DNA of 64,000 bases, from assembly GCA_016795505.1 (NCBI GenBank), contig JAEUHH010000085.1, forward strand, positions 1-64,000. Reading direction: 5' to 3'. The number at the start of each line of letters is the position of its first letter. Positions within the stretch are counted from its first letter, which is position 1. Shown piece by piece: positions 16,638-28,533 of this stretch. The translations under genes were made by a program, and so were the position numbers. Source of the stretch: Verrucomicrobiales bacterium. Its GTDB lineage: Bacteria > Verrucomicrobiota > Verrucomicrobiia > Verrucomicrobiales > DEV007. The notes under the pieces were generated by a model, which saw only the letters and a program-made list of their open reading frames with translations, did not search any database and was not told the origin of the DNA.

Positions 16638-17590
16638 CTCGCCGCCGCGATGAGTCCGCCCCGGTCGCCGGCGGCAAGGGCCGCGACGGCATCGCCGGTC
16701 GCCTCGATGCTCAGCAGCACGTCGCCGGGATTCACCGGGTGACCGATGGCCTCGATGTCATCGAGATGGAGCACCCGGCCATCCACCGGCGCGCGCAGCA
16801 CCACGGGATAGCTCTCCATTTCCCACTGGCTCAGCAGTCCGGCCAGACGGGCGAGATTTTTGCTTTCGTTCAGATAGCCGACGAGATCGCCCGAGCGATA
16901 GCACGCATCGCGTCGCATCCGGCATTCGCCCAACTGGCTGCGCAGGTCATCGCGGGTGGCCTCGGCCATCGGATCGGCGACGCGGGCGAGGATGTCTCCC
17001 GAGCGAACCAGATCGCCCTCGCGGACCAGGAAGGCGGTCACCACGCCGCGGCACCAGACCCGCACCGGCACGGTCGCGCTGGAATCGCGCTCGGAACCGG
17101 CTGCGGCCATCAATTCGCGGTCGCCCGCGGCCACCCAACCGGGAAAATGCGAGGCGCCCCACGCGGCCACGACGAGGGTCATGGACAGCGCGCTCAAGCC
17201 CCCGCCGACCCAGGCCAGCGTCTGACGGCGGCGCCGATCGGCCCACGCGGACAACCGGGCAGCGGCAGCGGCGGCCGCCTTGCGCTCCGGCTTTTCGGCG
17301 ATCAACAGGCGGTGGTGCAGCAATCCGCGCATCATCCGGCGCAGGTCTTCACGCCCGATCCGGTCGCAGCAGTCGCGCAGCACCGCGGCGACGGCGGCGG
17401 AGAAGGTTTCCCCGCCATCCAGCTGGCGGAGCAGGCGCCATTGCCAATCCTCCAAGGCAAAAATCCGGCCCGAGGCCAGTTCGTGCAGGCAGGGGCCGCA
17501 GCGGCCGTCATAACGCAAGCCCACGCCGCTGCCCAGTCGGTAGCGCGACTGGAGCATGCGATCCCATTCGATGGCGGACAGGTGGGCCAT
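16616..17590 (-). CDS. HlyD-like membrane-anchored protein with N-terminal winged-helix-like domain
   Basis: The first 100 residues form a helical, possibly PqqD-like domain with a CGPC motif near residues 31-34. One transmembrane helix lies near 125-145. The rest resembles half of a HlyD/biotinyl-lipoyl hairpin (VVTAFLVREGDLVRSGDILA, then a short helical hairpin and APVDGRVLHLDDIEAIGHPV). Such proteins usually partner peptidase or ABC exporters, but none is next door. It overlaps the GT2 gene by 22 bp in convergent orientation. An AT-rich stretch at 17593-17655 precedes it and probably holds its promoter. Confidence 0.65.
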   Translation of the reverse strand: MAHLSAIEWDRMLQSRYRLGSGVGLRYDGRCGPCLHELASGRIFALEDWQWRLLRQLDGGETFSAAVAAVLRDCCDRIGREDLRRMMRGLLHHRLLIAEKPERKAAAAAAARLSAWADRRRRQTLAWVGGGLSALSMTLVVAAWGASHFPGWVAAGDRELMAAAGSERDSSATVPVRVWCRGVVTAFLVREGDLVRSGDILARVADPMAEATRDDLRSQLGECRMRRDACYRSGDLVGYLNESKNLARLAGLLSQWEMESYPVVLRAPVDGRVLHLDDIEAIGHPVNPGDVLLSIEATGDAVAALAAGDRGGLIAAASQESSPE

Positions 17591-17659
17591 GGAGGGGAAA
17601 ATAATGCGAAATAATCATGAAATCAATAATTTTTATAATTTTCAGCTAATTTTCCGGGT

Positions 17660-19498
17660 TCACCCCGCCCCGCCCTCGTCCTGCCGTTTATTCGGATCGT
17701 AGTAGATCCGGATGTCGGCTTCGGTGGTGCCGAGGATCTCCTGGGCTCGCTTCAGGGCGTTGCGGGTAGAGAGATTGGGGTTTCGCGGGGAATTCAGGAA
17801 GATGTTTTCCCGCCCGATCACCTCGACCATGCCGGCGTTTCGCAACACCCGATAGACTTCCTTCGACGCCCCGCTGATGAGCAGGTCGCGCCCGGCGAGC
17901 CGGACGAAGCGCACCAGTTCCTCCAGCGCCATCACGCTGGTGGCATCGAGGTGGCGGGCGTTTTTCAGCCGCAGGATGACGACCCGCAAGTCGGAGTCGA
18001 GGCAGATTTTCTGAATCTGGGTGCGGAACAACTCCGCCGCGCCGAAGAACAGTTCGCCCTCCACGTGGACGATCGAAATCGACGGGATGGGACGCTGCCG
18101 CTTCTCCCCGGCTTCGCGGAGTTCCCCGGCCTCGGAGAATTCGTACTCGGTGAGGTAGGGCTTGCTGGCCTTCCGCAGGTAGAGCATGATCGACACGCCC
18201 ACTCCGAGGAAGATGGCCATGTTCAGCGGCACCAGCAGGGCGCCGACAAAAGTCGTGAGGAGCACCGCCGCATCGGAGGGCGTCGCGTAGAGGGCGATGC
18301 GGATCTGCCGGCGGTTGATCAGCGATCCCGCGATGCAGATGACCAGCACGGACAGCACCGACTTCGGCACCCAATCCATGTAGCCGCCCAACAGGACCGC
18401 GCCGACCGCGCACAGCAGGCCGCTGACGATGCTGCTGAGGCGGCTGACTGCGCCGCTGGCAAAGTTCAGCGCCGAACGCGTCAGCGATCCCGACGCCGGC
18501 ATGCCCCCGGCGAAGGCCGAGGCGATGTTCGCCATGCCGACGCTCAGCATGTCCTGATTCAGGTCCGGCCGGTCGCCGCTCTGGCTGGCCAGCGTCTTGG
18601 ACATGACGGAATTTTCCAGCGCCGCCAAGAAAGCCACCGAAAACGCGACGCCGAACAGCCGGCTCAGTTCGAGAAACAAGCCGCCCCGATCCACCGACGG
18701 CCACTGGGGGTGCAGGTCGGACAAGCGGAAGGTCTCAAAGGTCGGCACCACCCACCCCAGCCGGGCGTGCAGCAGCGCATACACCCCGGACATCAGGACC
18801 AGGGTGGTGGCAAAGACCGGCAGCATTCTCAGCCGCTTCGTCAACATCCACCAGACGACGAAGGTCGCGCCCCCCAGGACCGCTGCCTGCCACTGGATGG
18901 TGGAGACGGCTCCGACGGTCGATTGCAGGATCGTGAAAAAAGTCCGCGCCCCGCCGTGGCCATCGTCGGGGACATCCATGCCGAGCACGTGGCGCAACTG
19001 ATTCGCCATGATCAGGACCGCCGCGCCGGTGATGTAGCCGACCACCACGCTGCGGCTCACGTACTGGATCAGATCGGCCACCCGGAGCAGGGCGCCGAGC
19101 ACCAGCAGCATCCCGACGAACAGCAGCAGCAGCGGCATGAGGCGCTCGCGGTCGGCCGCGGCGAAGAGCCCCAGGGAACTGTAGATCATGAAGGCCGTCG
19201 CGTTCGTGGGACCGAGGATGGTGTGCCGCGATCCGGCAAACAAGGGCGCCACGATGGCCGCCACGGCTCCCGACACGATGCCATACTGAATCGGCAATTC
19301 CGCGATGGCCGCATAGGCCATTCCCTGGGGAAATGCGAGCAGCGCCACATTGGTGCCAGCGCGCAGATCCGCCCGCAGGTCAGTCGGCTGGTAACCGGAA
19401 AACCCGCCCAGAATGGGCATCGCCTTGAGGCCGTTTTGCGTCAGAAAATTGGCAAATCGCCCGATCGTTTTGCGGATCAGCAATCGGGATCTCCTCAT
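17660..19498 (-). CDS. SulP family anion transporter with STAS domain
   Basis: The 612-residue protein has about eleven membrane segments with SulP landmarks (FPQGMAYA near the first helices, MANIASAFAGGMPASGSLTRSA) followed by a cytoplasmic STAS domain (LRLKNARHLDATSVMALEEL). SulP proteins import sulfate, bicarbonate or dicarboxylates. ATG 19498 was preferred; the frame is open to 19618, but that would overlap the RND gene and add a non-homologous leader. It is the last gene of the minus-strand efflux cluster, 88 bp after the RND pump. After the STAS domain a further ~90 residues (RNAGMVEVIGRENIFLNSP onward) remain. Confidence 0.87.
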   Translation of the reverse strand: MRRSRLLIRKTIGRFANFLTQNGLKAMPILGGFSGYQPTDLRADLRAGTNVALLAFPQGMAYAAIAELPIQYGIVSGAVAAIVAPLFAGSRHTILGPTNATAFMIYSSLGLFAAADRERLMPLLLLFVGMLLVLGALLRVADLIQYVSRSVVVGYITGAAVLIMANQLRHVLGMDVPDDGHGGARTFFTILQSTVGAVSTIQWQAAVLGGATFVVWWMLTKRLRMLPVFATTLVLMSGVYALLHARLGWVVPTFETFRLSDLHPQWPSVDRGGLFLELSRLFGVAFSVAFLAALENSVMSKTLASQSGDRPDLNQDMLSVGMANIASAFAGGMPASGSLTRSALNFASGAVSRLSSIVSGLLCAVGAVLLGGYMDWVPKSVLSVLVICIAGSLINRRQIRIALYATPSDAAVLLTTFVGALLVPLNMAIFLGVGVSIMLYLRKASKPYLTEYEFSEAGELREAGEKRQRPIPSISIVHVEGELFFGAAELFRTQIQKICLDSDLRVVILRLKNARHLDATSVMALEELVRFVRLAGRDLLISGASKEVYRVLRNAGMVEVIGRENIFLNSPRNPNLSTRNALKRAQEILGTTEADIRIYYDPNKRQDEGGAG

Positions 19499-19586
19499 GG
19501 CACGGGCTGAAAAACAGAAAGATGCGGCTCCCGCGACCGCCTGACAAACGGAAATCGCCGACCGCGGCCGATTCCAGCCGCCGGGT

Positions 19587-22913
<3,327 letters not shown>

Positions 22914-22952
22914 GGTTGTTCGGTCAGGGAAGGAAGTTCAGCCGGGGCCGTC

Positions 22953-24143
22953 TCAGGATTGCGGCGGCGACAGGGTCCAGCCCTGCTCCGTCTCGGTCTC
23001 AGCCGGCGGCTCCACCTCGCGAGGATCCACCACCATGCCTTCGATCAGGTCGGACAGCTGCGTCAGGCAGACACGTTCGCCCGCCTCGATGCCCGACAGC
23101 ACGAGCACCTCCTCGCCCGCGCGACGCAGCACCTTCACCGGGCGGATGCGAATGCGGTTCTCCCCATCCACCAGCACCACCCGCTCCAGATCGACAAAGG
23201 CTCGGAACGGCACCCGGGCCGCCTTCGGGACTTCACGCCCCGAGAGGCGGGCCTGGAGAAAAAGGCCCGGCTGCAGGATCGAATCATCCGCTCCCGCCTC
23301 GATCTCGGCCACGACATAGAGGGAACGGCTGTCGCGCTCGATTTCACCCTCCTGCCGGACTACTCTTCCCCGCCAGAGATGCGTGTCGATGCCCGCCTCG
23401 GCCCGGAATACCACCTCGCCGGAGACCTGACCTGTCTTCCCATCCCGGTTCAGCAATGACCAGTCGTCCAGAGACAACGGCAGCCGGATCTCATGCGGAG
23501 GCGCGCTGTAAAACTCCGCCACCGCGCCACCCGGAGCCACAAAGCCGCCCAGTTCCACCGAAACGGCCGCCACCTGCCCGGCATATGGCGCCCGTACCTG
23601 GGTCCGCTCCAGATCGCGCCGCGCCTTGGCCAAGGCGGATTCCGCCGCCTTCACTGCCGCCTCCGCGCGGGCCAGTTGCGGCCGGCGCAGGGTCAGGTCG
23701 CTCGCCTCGCCCTTCATCTTGAGCGCATCCCAGTCCCGACGGGCCTGCTCGGCGCGGGCCTGCTCGTCAGCCAAAGCCAATTTCGCCTCTGCGACCGTCG
23801 CCTCGGCCTGGGCCACCGCCGCCTCGTAGTCCGCGGCATCGATCCACAGCAGCGGCTCGCCTTCGGCAAAACGACCGCCGACCTCGAACTGCGGCGCCAC
23901 CTTCACCACCCGACCACCCACCTCCGCCGCCAGCCGGGTGCGCTGGCGCGCCTCCACCAGCCCCTGCGTGGGCAGTTTCACCGACACTGACTCAAAGCGT
24001 ACCGGCATGACCTGCACCACCGGAGACGGCCTCGACTCGCTCTCCTTCCGCGCCTCCGGCTTGGTCTTCACCAACAGGACAGACAACCCGGCGCCAAACG
24101 CCAGCAGCCCCAAACCCATCATCCATTTGATCCACCGTTTCAT
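22953..24143 (-). CDS. RND efflux adaptor (periplasmic membrane fusion protein)
   Basis: The 396-residue protein starts at ATG 24143 with one N-terminal helix (WIKWMMGLGLLAFGAG), then a beta-barrel/lipoyl (QVMPVRFESV, VKVAPQFEVGGRFAEGEPL) and a coiled-coil hairpin (AVAQAEATVAEAKLALADEQARAE is inside it). The C-terminal part resembles HlyD_D23 (VRAPYAGQVAAV, LQPGLFLQARLSG). It links the inner membrane pump to the outer membrane factor. Gap to the pump gene is 39 bp; gap from the upstream fusion gene is 58 bp. Confidence 0.9.
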   Translation of the reverse strand: MKRWIKWMMGLGLLAFGAGLSVLLVKTKPEARKESESRPSPVVQVMPVRFESVSVKLPTQGLVEARQRTRLAAEVGGRVVKVAPQFEVGGRFAEGEPLLWIDAADYEAAVAQAEATVAEAKLALADEQARAEQARRDWDALKMKGEASDLTLRRPQLARAEAAVKAAESALAKARRDLERTQVRAPYAGQVAAVSVELGGFVAPGGAVAEFYSAPPHEIRLPLSLDDWSLLNRDGKTGQVSGEVVFRAEAGIDTHLWRGRVVRQEGEIERDSRSLYVVAEIEAGADDSILQPGLFLQARLSGREVPKAARVPFRAFVDLERVVLVDGENRIRIRPVKVLRRAGEEVLVLSGIEAGERVCLTQLSDLIEGMVVDPREVEPPAETETEQGWTLSPPQS

Positions 24144-24201
24144 ATGCCCCGTATCCTGTGCCTCATTTGACAAAAGCGAAATCACCTACCCAAAACTACG
24201 A

Positions 24202-26427
24202 TTACGGCGCCTCCGCCGCCGCGGACGCCTTCCGTTCTGCCGAAAAACCTCCGCCAAGCGCGAGATGCAGATCCACCCGATTGTCCAGGCGCTCCCTGCG
24301 CAGCGCGATCAGCCGCGACCGTTGCAGGAATTGGCGATCCTGCGCCGTCAGCAGCGTCAGGATGTCGCCGGTCCCAGCCACGAACTCCGCCACCGCACTG
24401 TCGTAGGCTTCGCCGGCCAGGTCCGCCGCCTTCCGCAGCGACTCCTCGCGCGCCGCCAGCGACGTCTCGGCCGTCAAGGCATTCTCGACCTCGCCAAACG
24501 CGGTCAGCGCCGCCTTTTCAAATTCCGCCGCCGCCTGCTGGATGCCCGCTTTCCTGAGCACCACGCCCTCGCGCAGCCGGCCGCCCGTCAGCAGGGGCTG
24601 CGCGGCATTCCCCGCCAGACTCCAGATGCTGAAGTTGCTGTCCAGCAAGTCCTCGATCTGCTCTGACGACGTGCCCGTGCTGCCGCTCAGCGAGATCGCC
24701 GGCAGCATGGCCCGTTTTGCCTCGACCAGCCGGCGATCCGCCGCTGCCAGCCGACGCTCGGCCGCGTGCAAGTCCGGCCGACGATCCAGCAGATCGCCCG
24801 GCATCCCGGCCGGCGGGCGACCCGGCATCTTTGGCAGACTGCCCCGCCCCTCGACCGCGCCTGACGGATACCGCCCCAGCAACAGCTCGATCTGCCGCGC
24901 AGCCCGAGTCACCGCCTCACGCCGGGCTTCCAGATTCGCCCGGGCCGTTTCAATGTCCACCATCGAGAGCCGCAGTTGCGCCGCCTGATTCCGCGCCGCG
25001 TCCGCGATGCCCGCCTCGAACCGGTCGCGCACCGCCTTCTCCGTCTGTTGGAAAACCGTCACCGTCCGCTCCGCCAGAGCGAGTTGCTCCCGCGCCTCCT
25101 GCAGAGCGAACCACGACTTCGCCACCTGCCCCGCGATCGACAGCTCCGCCCCCGCCCGATCCGCCTCGCTGGCTTGATACTCCGAGAGCAAGGCCCCCTG
25201 CCCCGCCCGAATCCGGCCCCACAGGTCGATCTCCCAGCTCAGGTCGATGGACAGGCCGAACTCGTTGTTCAGATTCGTGAACACCCCGCCGCCATCGCCA
25301 CCACCGGTATCGGGACCGATCGGAAAGCCAATGAAATTCCGCTTCTGCCGGCTGCCCCGGGCCAGACCGTTCGCCTGCGGATACAGATCCGCCCCCGCGA
25401 TGCGGGCATTGGCCCCGGCCGCCTCCAGCCGGGCCGCCGCCACCTTCAGATCCTTGTTTCCTGACAGGGCCTCGCTCACCAGCGCCGTCAGCCGCTCGTC
25501 GCCAAAGCCACGCACCCACTCGTGATCCGCCAGCAGCACCGCAGCGGGGGCTGATTTCCGATCAGACAGGGTATCATCTCCGATCGAACCCTGTTTCATC
25601 GCAAATCCCTCCGGCACCTCGCCGAGATCCGCCAGCCCCGCGGCATCCGGCGGCGGCGTGGCCGCACATCCCACCGCTCCCAAAGCCAGCAACAAGCCCG
25701 CCAGCGCCGGCATCACCGGGGAACGGCCTTTCTTCCGGGCGACCGCCGGCGCTTTCAGACCACCCGCGGCATAGGCGATGAGCTGGGACATCGTCTCAGC
25801 CGGATCGGACACCCGGCAGCGCCCCGCCGAGAGCCACTCCAGACGGTCGCCCTGGGTCAGCGCCTGGAGCAGCACACCGACAGTGAAATGCAGCCGCCAA
25901 AAGACATCGGCTTCGTTCAAATGAGGCAGCGCCCGCCCCAGCGCCGCGACGAACCGCTCCGTCACCTCGCGGAATACCCGGCGCATCATTTCGGGCGAAT
26001 GATCCTGCTTTTCGCTTAAACAGGCCCCCGCCAATCGCAAAAATCGCGGTGCCGTCTCACTCGAGCCCGGCAGATCGATCATCACAGGTCGGAATGCCGC
26101 GTCGAGCACGCCCTCCACCGTGACCGGCGTGCCGGCCCGCTCCGCCGAGGCCTCCAGGGCGTCCAGCAGGCGCAGCCGCTGCTCATTGATCGGCCCCAGC
26201 ACCCGGCTGTAGACCTCCATCACCAGCGCCTCCCGCGAACCGAAGTGGTAATTCACCGCCGCCAGATTCACCCCCGCCATGCCTGTGATCTGCCGCAGCG
26301 AGACGCCCTGAAAACCATGCTCGGCGAAAAGGTCCTCCGCCGCGTCGAGGATGCGTTCCCGCGTCTCCGAAGCACTCGGAGCAGCAGCGGACGGCGCGGG
26401 CGCCGGATGATGGGAGGCGGGAGTCAT
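24202..26427 (-). CDS. TetR-family regulator in frame with NodT-type outer membrane lipoprotein
   Basis: One open frame encodes two proteins that belong in different compartments. Residues 1-230 are a TetR/AcrR regulator (ILDAAEDLFAEHGFQGVSL helix-turn-helix, AAVNYHFGSREAL). After a 20-residue link comes a lipoprotein signal (MPALAGLLLALGAVGC, cysteine of the lipobox at about residue 254) and a NodT/TolC-like outer membrane factor to the end. An ATG at 25713 directly precedes the lipoprotein signal, with a purine-rich GAAGAAAGG upstream, and would give a 503-residue outer membrane protein of normal size. So two products may be made, or the TetR stop was lost. ATG 26427 was preferred over the TTG at 26451. 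Confidence 0.8.
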   Translation of the reverse strand: MTPASHHPAPAPSAAAPSASETRERILDAAEDLFAEHGFQGVSLRQITGMAGVNLAAVNYHFGSREALVMEVYSRVLGPINEQRLRLLDALEASAERAGTPVTVEGVLDAAFRPVMIDLPGSSETAPRFLRLAGACLSEKQDHSPEMMRRVFREVTERFVAALGRALPHLNEADVFWRLHFTVGVLLQALTQGDRLEWLSAGRCRVSDPAETMSQLIAYAAGGLKAPAVARKKGRSPVMPALAGLLLALGAVGCAATPPPDAAGLADLGEVPEGFAMKQGSIGDDTLSDRKSAPAAVLLADHEWVRGFGDERLTALVSEALSGNKDLKVAAARLEAAGANARIAGADLYPQANGLARGSRQKRNFIGFPIGPDTGGGDGGGVFTNLNNEFGLSIDLSWEIDLWGRIRAGQGALLSEYQASEADRAGAELSIAGQVAKSWFALQEAREQLALAERTVTVFQQTEKAVRDRFEAGIADAARNQAAQLRLSMVDIETARANLEARREAVTRAARQIELLLGRYPSGAVEGRGSLPKMPGRPPAGMPGDLLDRRPDLHAAERRLAAADRRLVEAKRAMLPAISLSGSTGTSSEQIEDLLDSNFSIWSLAGNAAQPLLTGGRLREGVVLRKAGIQQAAAEFEKAALTAFGEVENALTAETSLAAREESLRKAADLAGEAYDSAVAEFVAGTGDILTLLTAQDRQFLQRSRLIALRRERLDNRVDLHLALGGGFSAERKASAAAEAP
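25551..25608. repeat. 22-bp-period dispersed repeat, copy C (inside the outer membrane factor)
   Basis: On the minus strand this reads GATCGGAGATGAT followed by ACCCTGTCTGATCGGA and AATCAG, the same unit as copy B with a few changes. It encodes KQGSIGDDTLSDRKS, lying between the lipobox and the first helix of the outer membrane factor, in a linker. Confidence 0.8.
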
Positions 26428-26449
26428 GCAGGAGGAGGAAGATGGATTC

Positions 26450-26461
26450 AAACGACCGTTT
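26450..26461. promoter_or_regulatory. Palindromic site in front of the TetR gene, possible operator
   Basis: AAACG-AC-CGTTT is a palindrome with 5-bp arms, 23 bp upstream of the preferred TetR start at 26427 and overlapping the TTG alternative. TetR regulators usually bind palindromes in their own promoter, which fits autoregulation of the efflux operon. The binding itself is inferred. Confidence 0.4.
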
Positions 26462-26620
26462 AAAACAAGCGTTACAACTCCGCAAGTGAAAATTGTGAAG
26501 CCCGCCGTTTCAAAAAGCCCTTACGCCAGTGATCCCCCGTTCCGACGCGTCGCATCGGGAATGATGGACCGCCTGCCAAATTCCCCGGCAAACCGGTGGC
26601 CCTGCGGCAGTGTATCCCTA

Positions 26621-27154
26621 GTGACCGAGTCCGATCCATCCGCCCACGCGCCGTTTTTGCGGCTCTATGTCGAGCATGAGCCTGCCTTGCGCGGGTTCGT
26701 GCGATCGCTGGTGCCGACCTTGCAGGACGCGCAGGATGTGATGCAGGAGGTCGCGCTGGCGCTGTGGAAACGCTTCCACACCCTCAGTGCTCCGGAGGAC
26801 TTCCGGCGCTGGGCTTTCGGGGTGGCCAGGCTGGAGTCGTTGGAGTTCCTGCGGAAACGCCGGCGCGACCGGCATGTCTTCGGTGATGAGTTGTTCGACC
26901 TGCTCGCGGCGGAGGCGGAGTCGGCGGCGGACGATCTGGCGGAGGAACGGCGCGCGCTGGACCTCTGCCTGCAAAAGCTGCCGGAGGAGCAACGCGACCT
27001 GGTGCAGGGCTGCTACGCGCCGGGAACGCGCATCGACGAATGGGCGGCCCGCATGGGACGCACGGCGATGGCGGTCTACAAATCGCTGCATCGCATCCGC
27101 ACGGTGCTGATCGACTGTGCAAAAAAACAACTCGTCCGGGAGGGCTTTTCATGA
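26621..27154 (+). CDS. ECF RNA polymerase sigma factor (Rhodopirellula/Verrucomicrobium type)
   Basis: A 177-residue sigma-70 factor with region 2 (RLYVEHEPALRGFVRSL, DAQDVMQEVALALWKRF) and region 4 (LQKLPEEQRDLVQGCYAPG, WAARMGRTAMAVYKSLHRIR). GTG 26621 gives the usual length for this family; an upstream ATG near 26562 would add a non-homologous leader. Its stop overlaps the start of the FecR-like gene by 4 bp (ATGA). In this phylum such sigma/FecR pairs control nearby exported and polysaccharide-degradation genes. Confidence 0.88.
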   Translation: MTESDPSAHAPFLRLYVEHEPALRGFVRSLVPTLQDAQDVMQEVALALWKRFHTLSAPEDFRRWAFGVARLESLEFLRKRRRDRHVFGDELFDLLAAEAESAADDLAEERRALDLCLQKLPEEQRDLVQGCYAPGTRIDEWAARMGRTAMAVYKSLHRIRTVLIDCAKKQLVREGFS

Positions 27155-28473
27155 ACACGGAGAACGGCGACGACGAAGACAGGGACCTGATGGCCCGCTA
27201 TCTCGCGGGGATGGCGGATGCGGACGCGGTGGCACGGCTGGAGTCGCGCCTCACGGCGGATCCCTCGCTGCGGCGGACGTTTTTGAGTCATGCGAACGTG
27301 GACGCGGCGCTGGCGGCTTCGGTGCGTCCGGCACCGGCGATCCTGACAAAACCGAAAAACAGCGGCGTTACGAGACGCTGGATGCCGGCTCTGGCCGCGG
27401 CGGCGGCGGTGGTGATCTCGGCGGGCTGGCTGTGGCAGGCGCGATCGGGGGTGGAGGTGCGGATTCTGGAGCAACCCTCTTTGATCGCCGATGCGACCCT
27501 GTTGGATCGGACGACGGCAGCGGGCTGGGCGGTGGGTTCGGTGAAACGACTGCGGGAAATCGAGCTGGGCGAGGGATCGCTGCGGGTCGGCCTGCCGAGC
27601 GGGGTGGTGCTGGATCTCGTCGCGCCGGTGAAGGTGCATTTGATCGACGCGATGCGGGTGCGGGTGGCGGCGGGCGCGGTGACGGCGGATGCGGGTCCGG
27701 CCGGGGCGGGTTTCACCCTCGACACGCCGGACACGCAGGTGGTCGATCTGGGCACGCGCTTCGGTGTGAATGTGCTCGGGGGCGGGGAGACGGATGTGGC
27801 GGTCTTTGATGGAAAAGTGGAACTGCGGGAATCAGGCCGCGCCCCGGCGGTGCTCGACGCGGGTGACTCGGTGCGGGTGGGCGGGCTGGCCCGGATCCGT
27901 CGTCAAGCGCTGATCTCGACGCGGGGCGAGTCGGCCTTCATTCTGGAACCCGCGCCATCCGACGCGCTGGTGACGGGGATCGAGGACAACATCGCGGAAA
28001 GCGGATTCCACAGTTTCTACACGATCCAGCGCGGGGCGATGCGGCCCGGGGTGCGGCCATATTCGACGCTGGGCAAGCCGCGCTGGCAGGCGGCGGAGGG
28101 CGGGACCTTCCCGGAGGAGTTGCTCGGGGCGGACGTGATCGGCACCTTCTCGGCGGATCGTCATGAGCCGTCTCTGGAACTGACGCTGACGGTCTCGCGG
28201 CCTTGTGCGGTGTATGTGATGCTCGATGCGCGGGGCGAGGTGCCGGATTGGGTGCGGCAGGATTTTTCGGACACGGGCTGGCGATTGCGGGGCGGGCCGT
28301 GGGCGGACAATCCGGTGGTGCGCGGCATGACGGCGGATGAGAAAGGCGAGATCCACTTGGACTACGCGGTGTGGAAGAAGGAGGTCGATGCCGCGGGTCC
28401 GGTGGTGCTGGGTCCGCCTTTCCCCGAGGGCAACGCGACGCGCCGGGCCATGTACGGGGTGGCGGTGAAGTGA
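27151..28473 (+). CDS. FecR-like membrane protein, partner of the ECF sigma factor
   Basis: The 440-residue protein has an N-terminal cytoplasmic segment resembling anti-sigma domains (LMARYLAGMADADAVARLESRLTADPSLRRTFL), a transmembrane helix near residues 74-92 (WMPALAAAAAVVISAGWLW), and a periplasmic FecR domain (GFTLDTPDTQVVDLGTRFGV, VAVFDGKVELRES). GGGAGGG lies 6 bp before the ATG and the start overlaps the sigma stop. The segment SLIADATLLDRTT just outside the membrane is encoded by a 22-bp-period repeat. The C-terminal ~150 residues are a separate unidentified domain. Confidence 0.85.
   Translation: MNTENGDDEDRDLMARYLAGMADADAVARLESRLTADPSLRRTFLSHANVDAALAASVRPAPAILTKPKNSGVTRRWMPALAAAAAVVISAGWLWQARSGVEVRILEQPSLIADATLLDRTTAAGWAVGSVKRLREIELGEGSLRVGLPSGVVLDLVAPVKVHLIDAMRVRVAAGAVTADAGPAGAGFTLDTPDTQVVDLGTRFGVNVLGGGETDVAVFDGKVELRESGRAPAVLDAGDSVRVGGLARIRRQALISTRGESAFILEPAPSDALVTGIEDNIAESGFHSFYTIQRGAMRPGVRPYSTLGKPRWQAAEGGTFPEELLGADVIGTFSADRHEPSLELTLTVSRPCAVYVMLDARGEVPDWVRQDFSDTGWRLRGGPWADNPVVRGMTADEKGEIHLDYAVWKKEVDAAGPVVLGPPFPEGNATRRAMYGVAVK
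27474..27517 (+). repeat. 22-bp-period dispersed repeat, copy D (inside the FecR-like gene)
   Basis: ACCCTCTTTGATCGCCGATG starts at 27474 and ACCCTGTTGGATCGGA at 27496, 22 bp apart. It encodes PSLIADATLLDR. The first unit is almost identical to that of copy F in the ferredoxin gene. Confidence 0.82.
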
Positions 28474-28533
28474 AACGGTTTTCGCGATTTTTTCCGGCAA
28501 ACGCGGCTGTGGCCGGCAGTGCTCCCGGAAGAA

